Positions 24,605 through 33,040 of a DNA stretch of 37,090 bases are shown here, piece by piece. The first letter of the stretch is position 1. Each line of letters begins with the position of its first letter. The DNA comes from JANMZR01 sp031383555 (GTDB lineage Bacteria > Bacteroidota > Bacteroidia > Cytophagales > Spirosomataceae), in NCBI GenBank assembly GCA_031383555.1, contig JANMZR010000414.1:1-37090 (forward strand), given 5' to 3'. The notes below the pieces were generated by a model, which did not search any database, was not told the origin of the DNA, and saw only the letters and a program-made list of their open reading frames with translations. Made by a program: the position numbers and the translations under genes.

Positions 24605-25963
24605 TTACTCCCCCAATAACACTTGTTGAACCCTCGGCATACTTGCCTCTGGGCATTTTGAGCCCGCCGTTTTAAACTCTTTCTTTTTTTCATATAAATC
24701 TCGAGAGGCAGAATAGCTAAGGCCAAAAAAGCTCATATCAACCCCAACAACCCCTTTTAATGTCAAAGTCGTTTGATTGCATGGCCCTGGCACAAAAGGT
24801 AGTCCGCTTTCAAAATAGGAAACCACGCTCGTATTGTTCAAAATATATGGTACGACCACATTATGAAATATCCCTATTGAAAACCTTGGGAACTCCAAGC
24901 CAACACCTACCCCTACTATACCTGCCGATGCAGAACCAGTATCACCAATTCGAGTAACATCAAAACCTGCTATGGTTCCAGCTGTTTCTACTGATCTATT
25001 GTTATAATTAAAGCCCTGATTTCCATTATAAGTTAGCTTCAAATGTGCCTGACAAGTACTGTTTTCAGCTACTTCAGGGTATATTTTCAGGTTACATTTT
25101 AAGGCAAATGTAACGGGAATTACGCCGTTGACCAAAATGGTTCGGGATATTTCCAGTGGAATGCTTATTTGTGCAATTTCCGATAGGGTAAGTATCGCAT
25201 ATTTTACTTCCAACTCCCCATTCAAATTATTATGTTGATGGTTATAACTATCTATTTGGCTATCAGCTACTTCAATATCAGATTCTGCTGAAAAGTCAGA
25301 AATAAAACCTTTCACTTCTATACCCGCCACATTACCCCGGCGTGCAGTCATTTCAACGTTTAGTTTGCGGCCACCTCCACCAGCTTCGGGCGTAAGTTTT
25401 AATGATAACGCAAAACCGGCCAAAGTTCCACTAAATTCTACGCCATTATCCAACCTTGTTTCAGAAAAGGCAGCCATTCTCCCGCCTACTTTAAAGCGTG
25501 CGTTTTTGATGGTATTTTCTGTCCAACTCATTTTTTTTGAATAAACAATTTTGGCCGATTTATAATAATCTGTGAATTTGGCATCGGTGGTGGTAACAAC
25601 TATTTTGCCTCCAGTCTCAGTTATTGAAGAGATTTTTTTCAAGTCATGGCCTTCAAAAAGCACCACTTGCCCCGGTTTTAAGGCTTTTACGGATGTAGCT
25701 GAGCTGGCAAAGGTTAACTTTCCACTAACTTCTTTTTCGAAAGCCTTCATATCGTCCAATTTTATTTCTGTTGCATTGGCTTGTTTTACCACATTGGTAA
25801 CGGTTCCAGCATCTGCATATTCTAGCTTTTCCTCACCAATTGTAAGGATTTTGGCATTGGGTGCTGGGTCTTTAGCTTTTTTGTTGCATTCAATTTGTAG
25901 CAGCAAAGCAATAGTTATGATTGCTAACCATTTGATTTTAAAGCCATTAATTAGATTTTTCAT
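24605..25963 (-). CDS. Exported protein of unknown function, probably envelope-associated
   Basis: 452 residues. The N-terminus is a basic then hydrophobic signal (KIKWLAIITIALLLQIEC). The Cys could be lipidated, but the preceding residues (QIE) are not a classical lipobox. The first part (about 30-140) contains KALKPGQVVLFEGHDLKKISSI, which reads like a small beta domain. The rest is beta-rich with Gly-rich strands (TPEAGGGGRKLNVEMTARRG; SAGIVGVGVGLEFPRFSIG) and three Cys residues (in ALKCNL, STCQAH and PGPCNQ). No domain family recognised. A minus-strand TATTTTTG (26025-26032) about 60 bp upstream is a possible -7 element. Confidence 0.75.
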   Translation of the reverse strand: MKNLINGFKIKWLAIITIALLLQIECNKKAKDPAPNAKILTIGEEKLEYADAGTVTNVVKQANATEIKLDDMKAFEKEVSGKLTFASSATSVKALKPGQVVLFEGHDLKKISSITETGGKIVVTTTDAKFTDYYKSAKIVYSKKMSWTENTIKNARFKVGGRMAAFSETRLDNGVEFSGTLAGFALSLKLTPEAGGGGRKLNVEMTARRGNVAGIEVKGFISDFSAESDIEVADSQIDSYNHQHNNLNGELEVKYAILTLSEIAQISIPLEISRTILVNGVIPVTFALKCNLKIYPEVAENSTCQAHLKLTYNGNQGFNYNNRSVETAGTIAGFDVTRIGDTGSASAGIVGVGVGLEFPRFSIGIFHNVVVPYILNNTSVVSYFESGLPFVPGPCNQTTLTLKGVVGVDMSFFGLSYSASRDLYEKKKEFKTAGSKCPEASMPRVQQVLLGE

Positions 25964-26106
25964 CGGTTCGTTTTATTTAGTTTATCTGTTTGTTAAAAGT
26001 TTTTTTTTCAAAACACAAATATTTCAAAAATAAAATTAACAATCAATAACCATTTGCGGTATTAAACCCAAAAAACTTTTAAACGGTAGTCTTTTTTCAT
26101 TGACAT

Positions 26107-26141
26107 AAAAAAACCTCAATCAGAAATGATTGAGGTTTTTT
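26107..26141. terminator. Intrinsic terminator after rpsJ, bidirectional shape
   Basis: A perfect stem AAAAACCTCAATC / GATTGAGGTTTTT with a 6-base loop is flanked by further A and T runs. It lies about 39 bp beyond the rpsJ stop codon and would also stop readthrough from the left. Confidence 0.85.
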
Positions 26142-26179
26142 AACTCTTTTAATGTTCTCTAGCTGAGGGCTATGTGGCA

Positions 26180-26485
26180 TTACACTTTTATCTCCACATC
26201 AACACCAGATGGCAACTCCAATTTCATTAGTGCATCTACTGTTTTGGCTGACGAAGAGAAAATGTCAATCAAACGCTTATAGGTACATAACTGAAACTGC
26301 TCACGAGCTTTTTTGTTAACGTGAGGCGAGCGTAGTACAGTGTACTTCTCAATTTTTGTTGGCAAAGGTATTGGGCCAGATACTACTGCACCTGTGGCTT
26401 TCACGGCCTTTACAATTTTTTCAGCCGATTTGTCAACCAACACGTGGTCAAACGACTTTAATTTAATACGAATTTTCTGATTCAT
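26180..26485 (-). CDS. rpsJ: 30S ribosomal protein S10
   Basis: 101 residues, normal length. S10 is a small-subunit head protein and also a partner of NusB in antitermination. Signatures seen: IRIKLKSFDHVLVDKSAEKIV, GPIPLPTKIEKYTVLRSPHVNKKAREQF and the C-terminal LPSGVDVEIKV. It follows fusA on the same strand, but with a 202-bp gap. It is followed by a strong terminator rather than by rplC, so here it is not the head of the large S10 ribosomal operon. Confidence 0.97.
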   Translation of the reverse strand: MNQKIRIKLKSFDHVLVDKSAEKIVKAVKATGAVVSGPIPLPTKIEKYTVLRSPHVNKKAREQFQLCTYKRLIDIFSSSAKTVDALMKLELPSGVDVEIKV

Positions 26486-26564
26486 GATCTTGGTACGGTT
26501 TGTTTAGTTGAAAAATTGCCCCACTGAAAGTACCATATGCTTCAAGTGTTGCTTTTGTTGTTTA

Positions 26565-26686
26565 TGGTTTGTGGTTTTTAGTTTTTGGTTCCGTCAGATT
26601 TTGACTGACCAAAACTATAAGTTAAATTGTTTTATGGTCTCTTGGATTTTACAAGCTACAAACCACAAATTTAAAACCACAAACCA
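26565..26686. repeat. Inverted repeat in the fusA-rpsJ intergenic region
   Basis: TGGTTTGTGGTTTTTA (26565-26580) and TTAAAACCACAAACCA (26671-26686) are complementary except at one position, with a 90-base spacer. Inside it are a further direct copy of the ACCACAAA motif (26662-26669) and a short GTCAG/CTGAC hairpin (26593-26609). In the fusA-rpsJ transcript this would close a large stem-loop just after the fusA stop codon. Confidence 0.6.
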
Positions 26687-26687
26687 A

Positions 26688-28781
26688 TTATAGTCCTTTT
26701 GCTTTCTTTACAATTTCGTCTGACATAGCCATCGGTACAAACTCATAATGAGAGAATGTTAAGTTGGCAGTAGCACGGCCAGAACTCATTGTACGTAGGT
26801 CAGTTATATAACCAAATAGCTCAGAAAGAGGCACATCGGCTTTCAATATTTGAGAACCTTGACGGTTATCCATTCCTTTCATCATACCACGACGACGGTT
26901 AAGGTCACCTGTAATTGGTCCTGTATATTCTTCAGGAGTCATTACCTCAACAGCCATAATTGGCTCCATTATTTTGGCACCAGCTGCTTTGGCTGCTTCT
27001 TTATAACCCAAACGAGCGGCCATTTCAAATGATAGAGCATCTGAATCGACATCATGGAAAGAGCCATGGTAAACACGAACTCTCATCGAATCCATTGGGT
27101 AGCCAGCCAATGCGCCAGTTTTCATAGCAGCATCAAATCCTTTTTGGATAGATGGAATAAATTCTTTTGGAATTACACCACCAACAATCCCATTCACGAA
27201 CTCCAAACCTTCTTTCCCGTCTTCACGAGGTCCCATTTCAAATACGATATCGGCAAACTTACCTTTACCACCCGATTGTTTCTTATAAACTTCACGGTGT
27301 TCGGTAGTTTTTGTTAACGATTCTTTGTAGGCTACCATTGGAGCGCCTTGGTTTACTTCTACTTTAAATTCACGACGCATACGGTCGATAATAATTTCTA
27401 AGTGAAGCTCGCCCATACCTTTAATGATTGTTTGGCCAGTTTCATCATTTGATTCTACTTTTAAAGTAGGATCCTCCTCAATTAATTTACCAATTGCTTT
27501 TGAGAAGTTATCTTGATCTGCTGCCTTCTTCGGCTCAATTGCATAACCAATAACTGGCTCAGGGAATACCATTGATTCCAATACAATTGGGTTTTTCTCG
27601 TCAGTAAGCGTATCACCAGTTTTGATATCCTTAAAACCTACCACAGCGCCAATATCACCAGCACCTAGGCGAGGGATAGAGTTTTGCTTATTGGCATGCA
27701 TTTGGAATATACGAGAAATACGCTCTTTATTACCTGAACGGTTGTTTAATACATAAGAACCAGCATCCAAACCACCAGAATAAGCACGAATAAAACACAG
27801 ACGACCAACATAAGGGTCTGTTGCAATTTTAAATGCTAAAGCTGAGAACGGATCAGACTCAGTAGGGTGACGCTCAATTTCTTCGCCTGTATAAGGGTGA
27901 GTTCCTTTTATTGACTCTTTGTCCATGGGCGAAGGCAAAATAGCCATCACATAGTCCAACATTGTTTGCACACCTTTGTTTTTGAATGATGAACCACAAA
28001 GCATTGGCACGATTTTCATTGAAATAGTAGCTGCACGAAGCGCATCTAGAATTTCTTTTTCTGTAATTGTTGAAGGATCATCAAAATACTTTTCCATCAA
28101 ATTGTCGTCAAATTCAGCAATTGCTTCTAACAATTTTTCACGATATTCTGTCGCCTCCTCTATCATGTCTTCAGGAATTGGCACTTCCCGGAAAGTCATT
28201 CCTTTGTCTTCCTCATTCCATACAATTCCACGGAAGTTCACCAAATCAACTACGCCTTCAAACTTATCTTCGGCACCAATTGGCAACTGTAAAGCAACTG
28301 CATTTGATCCCAACATTTCTTTTACCTGCTTACATACGTTCAAGAAATCGGCACCTGAGCGGTCCATTTTATTTACAAATCCCAAACGAGCTACATTATA
28401 GTTGTTGGCTAGTCTCCAGTTGGTTTCAGACTGAGGCTCAACACCATCAACAGCTGAAAACAAAAATACAAGTCCATCCAAAACTCGTAAAGAACGGTTT
28501 ACTTCAACGGTAAAGTCAACGTGGCCAGGTGTATCAATAATGTTGATATGGTATTGTTGATCACGGTACATCCAGTCAACAGTTGTAGCTGCTGAAGTGA
28601 TAGTAATGCCCCGCTCTTGCTCTTGCTCCATCCAGTCCATTGTAGCTGCTCCATCATGTACTTCGCCAATTTTATGGCTAACACCTGCATAATATAGGAT
28701 ACGCTCAGTAGTTGTTGTTTTACCAGCGTCAATATGCGCAGCGATACCAATGTTTCTTGTAAATCTTAAATCCCTAGACAT
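26688..28781 (-). CDS. fusA: Elongation factor G
   Basis: 697 residues. This ribosomal translocation GTPase has all G motifs intact: AHIDAGKT (15-22), RGIT (57-60), DTPGH (83-87) and NKMD (137-140). The domain II-V sequence is also full length, including the domain IV string ending GSFHDVDSDALSFEMAA and a normal C-terminus (SHYEFVPMAMSDEIVKKAKG). It is followed by rpsJ after 202 bp. In many Bacteroidota the order is rpsL-rpsG-fusA-rpsJ-rplC, but neither rpsL/rpsG nor rplC is adjacent here. A candidate promoter is at 28843-28877. Confidence 0.98.
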   Translation of the reverse strand: MSRDLRFTRNIGIAAHIDAGKTTTTERILYYAGVSHKIGEVHDGAATMDWMEQEQERGITITSAATTVDWMYRDQQYHINIIDTPGHVDFTVEVNRSLRVLDGLVFLFSAVDGVEPQSETNWRLANNYNVARLGFVNKMDRSGADFLNVCKQVKEMLGSNAVALQLPIGAEDKFEGVVDLVNFRGIVWNEEDKGMTFREVPIPEDMIEEATEYREKLLEAIAEFDDNLMEKYFDDPSTITEKEILDALRAATISMKIVPMLCGSSFKNKGVQTMLDYVMAILPSPMDKESIKGTHPYTGEEIERHPTESDPFSALAFKIATDPYVGRLCFIRAYSGGLDAGSYVLNNRSGNKERISRIFQMHANKQNSIPRLGAGDIGAVVGFKDIKTGDTLTDEKNPIVLESMVFPEPVIGYAIEPKKAADQDNFSKAIGKLIEEDPTLKVESNDETGQTIIKGMGELHLEIIIDRMRREFKVEVNQGAPMVAYKESLTKTTEHREVYKKQSGGKGKFADIVFEMGPREDGKEGLEFVNGIVGGVIPKEFIPSIQKGFDAAMKTGALAGYPMDSMRVRVYHGSFHDVDSDALSFEMAARLGYKEAAKAAGAKIMEPIMAVEVMTPEEYTGPITGDLNRRRGMMKGMDNRQGSQILKADVPLSELFGYITDLRTMSSGRATANLTFSHYEFVPMAMSDEIVKKAKGL

Positions 28782-28842
28782 TACTAATAATTTTTATATT
28801 TTAATGATTGAAAATCAGTGCTTTAAACACAATTTGGGGCTC

Positions 28843-28877
28843 CAAAAATACACAATACCCGAAAATTGAGGTGCAAA
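28843..28877 (-). promoter_or_regulatory. Candidate fusA promoter
   Basis: On the minus strand, TTTG (28874-28877) and TATTTTTG (28843-28850, matching TAnnTTTG) are 23 bases apart, fitting the Bacteroidota -33/-7 pattern at the long end. The resulting fusA leader would be about 60 bases. Confidence 0.5.
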
Positions 28878-29211
28878 ATTACGGATTCTATACAGATTTA
28901 GCAAACATTATTAGAAATATTATATTTTCAATCTCTAAAAAAGCAATAATAATTTACGAAATTGGCCTTTAGATGAAAAATTTTAACAATTTGTTTTTAT
29001 TGATACCAGTTTTCATTTTTACTCTTCTTTTAAAAATACAAAAACAAATCGCTTATTAATTTAAATTATTCTTACATTTTCTGGTAATAATAAATAGCCT
29101 TATTCCCCTATTTTTTATAAAAAAAAGCTTATCAAAAAACTATTTTTATTGAAAATAGCAATCAATTAGCTATATTGAACTGTTTTTTCACATAATAACG
29201 AATTTCAAGAT
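28878..29211. other. AT-rich divergent intergenic region, no gene seen
   Basis: Between the fusA promoter candidate and the glycogen synthase gene. It holds only very AT-rich sequence with A/T runs. No open frame of useful length, hairpin with T-run or exact TAnnTTTG motif near the plus-strand gene was found; TATATTGA at 29171-29178 is the nearest -7-like string. Confidence 0.5.
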
Positions 29212-31032
29212 TTGAAAACAGATAAAATAAAAACGACTAAAAAACAACGGGCCCTTTTTGAAATAGCATGGGAGGTATGCAATCAGGTAGGTGGCATTTA
29301 TACCGTAATAAGAACAAAGGTGCCAGCAATGGTTGAAAAATGGAATGATAACTATATTCTGTTAGGGCCTTATTTTGCTCAAACTGCTGCATCCGAATTT
29401 GAGCCAATGGATGAATTGGACGATTCGCCTGTCGCTAAAACTGTTCAAAAAATGAGGGACCTGGGTTATAATGTTCAATATGGGCATTGGTTGATAACTG
29501 GTAAGCCAAAAATTGTGCTCTTCGAAATCAGCTCAATTATTGAAAAGGTAAACGAAATAAAAGGGGCGCTTTGGGACAAGCATAAAATAAATACTTTAGG
29601 CTGTGAAGACCTTGTAAATCAGGTCATTGCATTCGGTGAAATGGTGCGCATATTTTTGACGGAAGTTGTAGAGCAAGGTGGTGATGAGCACAACTATTTA
29701 GCTCACTTTCATGAGTGGATGGCAAGTACGGCACTTATCGATTTGCGAAAGGAAAAAGTAAAAATAGCGACTATTTTTACAACCCATGCTACTATGCTGG
29801 GCCGATATTTGGCTGGCAATGTGCATGATTTTTATGATAAACTGCCCCTTTTCAATTGGAAAAAACAGGCCATTCATTATGGAATAGAAGCACAGGCAAA
29901 CATAGAATATTTAGCTGCCAATGCCGCCCACGTAATGACCACCGTGAGCGATGTTACTGCCAAAGAATGTGAATATTTGCTAGGCCGAGTGCCCGATTTG
30001 ATATTACCTAATGGCTTGAATATTACTCGATTTACTGCCATGCATGAGCATCAAAACTTGCATATGAAATTCAAGGCAAAAATACAACAGTTTGTAATGG
30101 GGCATTTTTTCCCAAGCTATTCTTTTAACCTCGATAAAACACTTTATTTTTTTACTTCAGGCCGGTTTGAATTTAGTAATAAAGGGTATGATATTACTCT
30201 AGATGCCTTGAAAAGGCTCAACCTAAAACTAAAAGAAGCAAAAGTTGATATGACAGTAGTAATGTTTTTTATTACAAAACAGCCGTTTTATTCTATTGAT
30301 GCCGAAATACTGCAATCGAGAGCTATGCTAGAAGAAATAAAGGAAATAACTACTTCAATTGAGGAAAACATTGGCGAGAAATTATTCGAAGCCGCTGCTG
30401 GTTCTGACGATTTGAAAATGCCCGACCTCAATCAATTTGTTGATGAATATTGGCGCCTCCGCTTGCGGCGAACAGTGCAAAGTTGGAAAAGTCAAAAATT
30501 ACCAAAATATGTAACGCATAATCTTAAAAATGAAGACGCCCTCACAGAAGCTATACGCTACACCAATATGATAAACAATAAGGAAGATAAGGTGAAAATA
30601 ATCTATCATCCCGATTTTGTGCAAAGTACTAATCCTCTTTTTGGTATGGACTATAACCAATTTGTGAGAGGATGCCATATGGGGGTATTTCCCAGTTATT
30701 ACGAGCCATGGGGTTATACGCCACTCGAATGCATAGCCAGAGGCGTACCTACTATCACCAGCGATTTGTCAGGTTTTGGTGACTATATGATGCAAATAAT
30801 GAAAGATTACGGTGAATGGGGGGTGCATGTGGTAAATCGAAAAACACAAACTTTTGAAGAAACATCTGAAGATTTAGCCAATATCATGTTCAAATTTGTA
30901 ACTACTAGCCGTAGAGATCGGATAATATTAAGAAATAAAGTTGAAAGTATTTCTGAAATATTTGATTGGAGCAACCTACGGTCTTATTACGATATTGCCC
31001 ACGATTTGGCAATGAAAAGACGAAAGCCTTAA
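29212..31032 (+). CDS. Glycogen synthase, GT3 (eukaryote-like) family
   Basis: 606 residues. It transfers glucose from a nucleotide sugar (UDP-glucose in the GT3 family) to the end of a growing alpha-1,4-glucan. GT3 features are FEIAWEVCNQVGGIYTVIRTK (16-36), LAHFHEWMASTALIDLR, FTTHATMLGRYLAGN, and the C-terminal E-x7-E-type motif YYEPWGYTPLECIARGVPTITSDLSGFGDYM (two Glu residues eight apart). Bacteroidota often use this type in place of GlgA. The start appears to be TTG at 29212: the frame is closed by TGA at 29176-29178, no ATG lies between, and the first internal ATG would remove the GGIYTV motif. No glg partner genes are adjacent. Confidence 0.92.
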   Translation: MKTDKIKTTKKQRALFEIAWEVCNQVGGIYTVIRTKVPAMVEKWNDNYILLGPYFAQTAASEFEPMDELDDSPVAKTVQKMRDLGYNVQYGHWLITGKPKIVLFEISSIIEKVNEIKGALWDKHKINTLGCEDLVNQVIAFGEMVRIFLTEVVEQGGDEHNYLAHFHEWMASTALIDLRKEKVKIATIFTTHATMLGRYLAGNVHDFYDKLPLFNWKKQAIHYGIEAQANIEYLAANAAHVMTTVSDVTAKECEYLLGRVPDLILPNGLNITRFTAMHEHQNLHMKFKAKIQQFVMGHFFPSYSFNLDKTLYFFTSGRFEFSNKGYDITLDALKRLNLKLKEAKVDMTVVMFFITKQPFYSIDAEILQSRAMLEEIKEITTSIEENIGEKLFEAAAGSDDLKMPDLNQFVDEYWRLRLRRTVQSWKSQKLPKYVTHNLKNEDALTEAIRYTNMINNKEDKVKIIYHPDFVQSTNPLFGMDYNQFVRGCHMGVFPSYYEPWGYTPLECIARGVPTITSDLSGFGDYMMQIMKDYGEWGVHVVNRKTQTFEETSEDLANIMFKFVTTSRRDRIILRNKVESISEIFDWSNLRSYYDIAHDLAMKRRKP

Positions 31033-31191
31033 TTTCCCAATAAAACTCATTTTTTGAAAATAAGAATAACAATAATTTCTTCAGGAAATAAGTTAATGCT
31101 ATAATGGAAATATTTGGGCCTCATTTAGGGAACCAACCATGCACATTTCCCGTAAATCAAAACAAAATTAAATCAAACTTTTTTACAATCG

Positions 31192-31635
31192 ATGAATAAC
31201 AATAAAGAGACGATAAGTCGCATTAAATTTTTAAAGTCGCTTGGCTTAAATGGAGCCACTATTTTTGCGGCTGTATATTGTGCTGGCGCATTATCCGCTT
31301 GTGAAAACGAAGCCAATTCAACTTCTCCCAATAATACTGCCGGTACTAAGGTAGATCTTAATGATGCCCAATACTCAAAACTAAAAACTAAGGGTAACTA
31401 TGTGATAATAAACAAAATAGTAATTGCAAATACAAGTGATGGCAAATTTGTGGCAGTACCGCTTACATGTACCCACGAAGGTCGCCTTGAGGTAACTTAT
31501 CGTACAAATGAGTTTTACTGTACTGCTCATGGAGCCAGGTTTGACAATGTTGGTAAAGGCTTAAACTCCGAGGGGAGTAAAGGTTTAAAGCTATTTACTG
31601 TTATGCAAGAGGGTTCCGTTTTAACAATATCTTAG
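31192..31635 (+). CDS. Rieske [2Fe-2S] lipoprotein
   Basis: 147 residues. An N-terminal signal ends GALSAC (Cys37), so it is a predicted lipoprotein. The Rieske domain (about 55-147) has its two ligand pairs in PLTCTHEG (Cys93, His95) and FYCTAHGARFD (Cys110, His113), in the C-x-H...C-x2-H arrangement. The extra disulfide cysteines of bc1-complex Rieske proteins are absent, so it is closer to ferredoxin- or arsenite-oxidase-like small Rieske proteins. It probably shuttles electrons in the periplasm. It is followed by a DUF5777 barrel gene, 79 bp downstream; that pairing, with or without cytochromes, recurs in Bacteroidota. Confidence 0.9.
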   Translation: MNNNKETISRIKFLKSLGLNGATIFAAVYCAGALSACENEANSTSPNNTAGTKVDLNDAQYSKLKTKGNYVIINKIVIANTSDGKFVAVPLTCTHEGRLEVTYRTNEFYCTAHGARFDNVGKGLNSEGSKGLKLFTVMQEGSVLTIS

Positions 31636-31714
31636 TGTTTTATAGATTATAAAAATAAATTAAAAACGGTTGCATAAGTGATTGTAGCCGTATTCATTTT
31701 GAAAAATCCCTCCT

Positions 31715-32665
31715 ATGAAAATATTAATAACACTCTTCTTTCTGCTTTTTACTCAAGGTATTATCCAAGCACAAGACGACCTTATGGATCAACTTGATAA
31801 GGAAACGAAACCAACTATTGATTTTACTACTGCTACATTCAAAGGTACCCGCCTCATGAATGGCCAAACCATAGAAACTCTTGCGCCCAAACACATGAAT
31901 ATGTGGATTCAACATCGGTTCGGAAGGATAAACTCCGGCTTTGAGGGTTTTTATGGCCTCGACGTAAGTAGGGTAAGAATAGGCTTCGACTATGGCCTAA
32001 CCGACAATTTGATGATAGGCATTGGAAGAAGTTCCTTCGAAAAAACGTCTGATTATTTTGTGAAATATAAGTTATTGCGGCAATCAAAAGGAGCTCGTAA
32101 AACTCCATTTACAGCCACAATATTGGCTGGAGGCGCTATAAATGCTATGCCGACTGGCTATATAACCGAACTGGGCAATACCATGAAATTTAACAATAAT
32201 ACTGAAAGGCAAAGTTATTATGGGCAATTGATATTGGCAAGAAAGTTTAGCGAAGGTGTTTCACTTCAAATTATGCCTACGTTTTTACATGCCAACAAAA
32301 CAGAGACCCAATATTTGAAAAACGACATTTTCGCTTTAGGTGTTGGTGGTAGAGTAAAAGTAAGTAAGCGAATCAGTATTAATGCCGAATATTATGCGCA
32401 ACTTGGCGATGCTGCCAAAAGTGATGATCCATTGGTAAATTTAGACCCGAAACCTTATAAAAACTCTTTGGCTTTAGGTGTTGATATTGAAACTGGTGGC
32501 CATGTATTTCAGCTTCATTTTACCAACAGCCGAGGTATGATTGAAAAACAATACATTACTGGTACAACTGGCGAATGGGATAAGGGCGATATTCACTATG
32601 GATTTAATATATCTAGAGTGTTTAGTTTTGACCCAAAAACGAAGAAAAAGAAGGTCACCTCTTAG
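31715..32665 (+). CDS. DUF5777-family outer-membrane beta-barrel protein
   Basis: 316 residues. It has a signal peptide ending GIIQAQ and DUF5777 hallmarks: FKGTRLMNGQTIETLAPKHMNMWIQHRFGRINSG, GLDVSRVRIGFDYGLTDNLMIGIGRS, and a late GHVFQLHFTNSRGMIEKQYITG. The alternating strand pattern indicates a small barrel. Members are often found beside Rieske proteins, c-type cytochromes or YceI-like proteins, as here (Rieske gene just upstream), which suggests a redox-linked outer-membrane role. No biochemical function is established that I can name. It is the last chromosomal gene before the integrative element. Confidence 0.88.
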   Translation: MKILITLFFLLFTQGIIQAQDDLMDQLDKETKPTIDFTTATFKGTRLMNGQTIETLAPKHMNMWIQHRFGRINSGFEGFYGLDVSRVRIGFDYGLTDNLMIGIGRSSFEKTSDYFVKYKLLRQSKGARKTPFTATILAGGAINAMPTGYITELGNTMKFNNNTERQSYYGQLILARKFSEGVSLQIMPTFLHANKTETQYLKNDIFALGVGGRVKVSKRISINAEYYAQLGDAAKSDDPLVNLDPKPYKNSLALGVDIETGGHVFQLHFTNSRGMIEKQYITGTTGEWDKGDIHYGFNISRVFSFDPKTKKKKVTS

Positions 32666-32855
32666 AAATAAATCACTAGGTTTTTATACAGGGCGAAATA
32701 CTTTAAATATTTCGCCGATTTTTACAAAAATACCTAAAGCAGGTACTCAAATATCAAATTGTGGAGTGCCAAACAATAATCGATTCGCAAAAATATTCAG
32801 CAGTAAAAAAACTAACTATCTGATTTAAAGACAATTAGGGCCTTCATTGCAGTAT

Positions 32856-32907
32856 GAACAGGAGACTAACCGCCCGCCTCAACCTGCAAAACCTTTGGAT
32901 TATGAAT
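32856..32907 (-). pseudogene. tRNA-Met(CAU)-like 3' half, copy 1, acceptor end missing
   Basis: Read on the minus strand: a TCATAA anticodon-loop-like start, ATCC (stem), AAAGG (variable loop), GCAGG as T-stem and CTCCTGT as its partner, with an enlarged T-loop containing GGCGGGCGG. No 5' half (D-arm, acceptor 5' strand) precedes it. The acceptor 3' strand is replaced by flanking sequence. A likeness judged by eye, not by covariance search. Confidence 0.35.
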
Positions 32908-32938
32908 AAAAAAACCGGCTCATTTCTGAATCGGTTTT
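32908..32938 (-). terminator. Intrinsic terminator inside repeat copy 1
   Basis: On the minus strand, AAAACCGATTCA-GAAA-TGAGCCGGTTTT (one mismatch, one G-T pair) is followed by a T-run. An identical hairpin lies in copy 2 at 33004-33034. Confidence 0.7.
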
Positions 32939-32941
32939 GAC

Positions 32942-33003
32942 TGAGTAGCAGGAACAGGAGACTAGCCGCCCGCCTCAACCTACGAAACCTTTGGATTATG
33001 AAT
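32942..33003 (-). pseudogene. tRNA-Met(CAU)-like 3' half, copy 2, with acceptor 3' strand
   Basis: Same layout as copy 1 (anticodon-loop-like TCATAA, variable loop AAAGG, GTAGG T-stem, enlarged T-loop) but continuing into CCTGTTCCTGCTAC, which would be the T-stem and acceptor 3' strand. A terminator follows in repeat copy 1, as behind a real tRNA gene. The 5' half is absent, so it should not make a tRNA. Confidence 0.35.
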
Positions 33004-33034
33004 AAAAAAACCGGCTCATTTCTGAATCGGTTTT
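33004..33034 (-). terminator. Intrinsic terminator inside repeat copy 2
   Basis: Identical to the hairpin at 32908-32938, shifted by 96 bp. It could insulate the region to the left from minus-strand transcription out of the integrase promoter region. Confidence 0.7.
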
Positions 33035-33040
33035 GACTGA

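Noticed and set aside
27976..28513. Two overlapping plus-strand frames opposite fusA
   Set aside because: Shadows of the conserved EF-G gene; Ser-rich composition comes from reversed codons.
32541..32828. 95-codon plus-strand open frame overlapping the end of the DUF5777 gene
   Set aside because: Half of it is an out-of-frame reading of a well-supported barrel gene, the rest is low-complexity AT-rich sequence, and there is no domain pattern.
32854..32940. 28-codon open frame in repeat copy 1 (starting MNRRLTARLNL)
   Set aside because: The equivalent frame in copy 2 is broken by TAG, so the frame is not under selection; the tRNA-like and terminator reading explains the sequence better.
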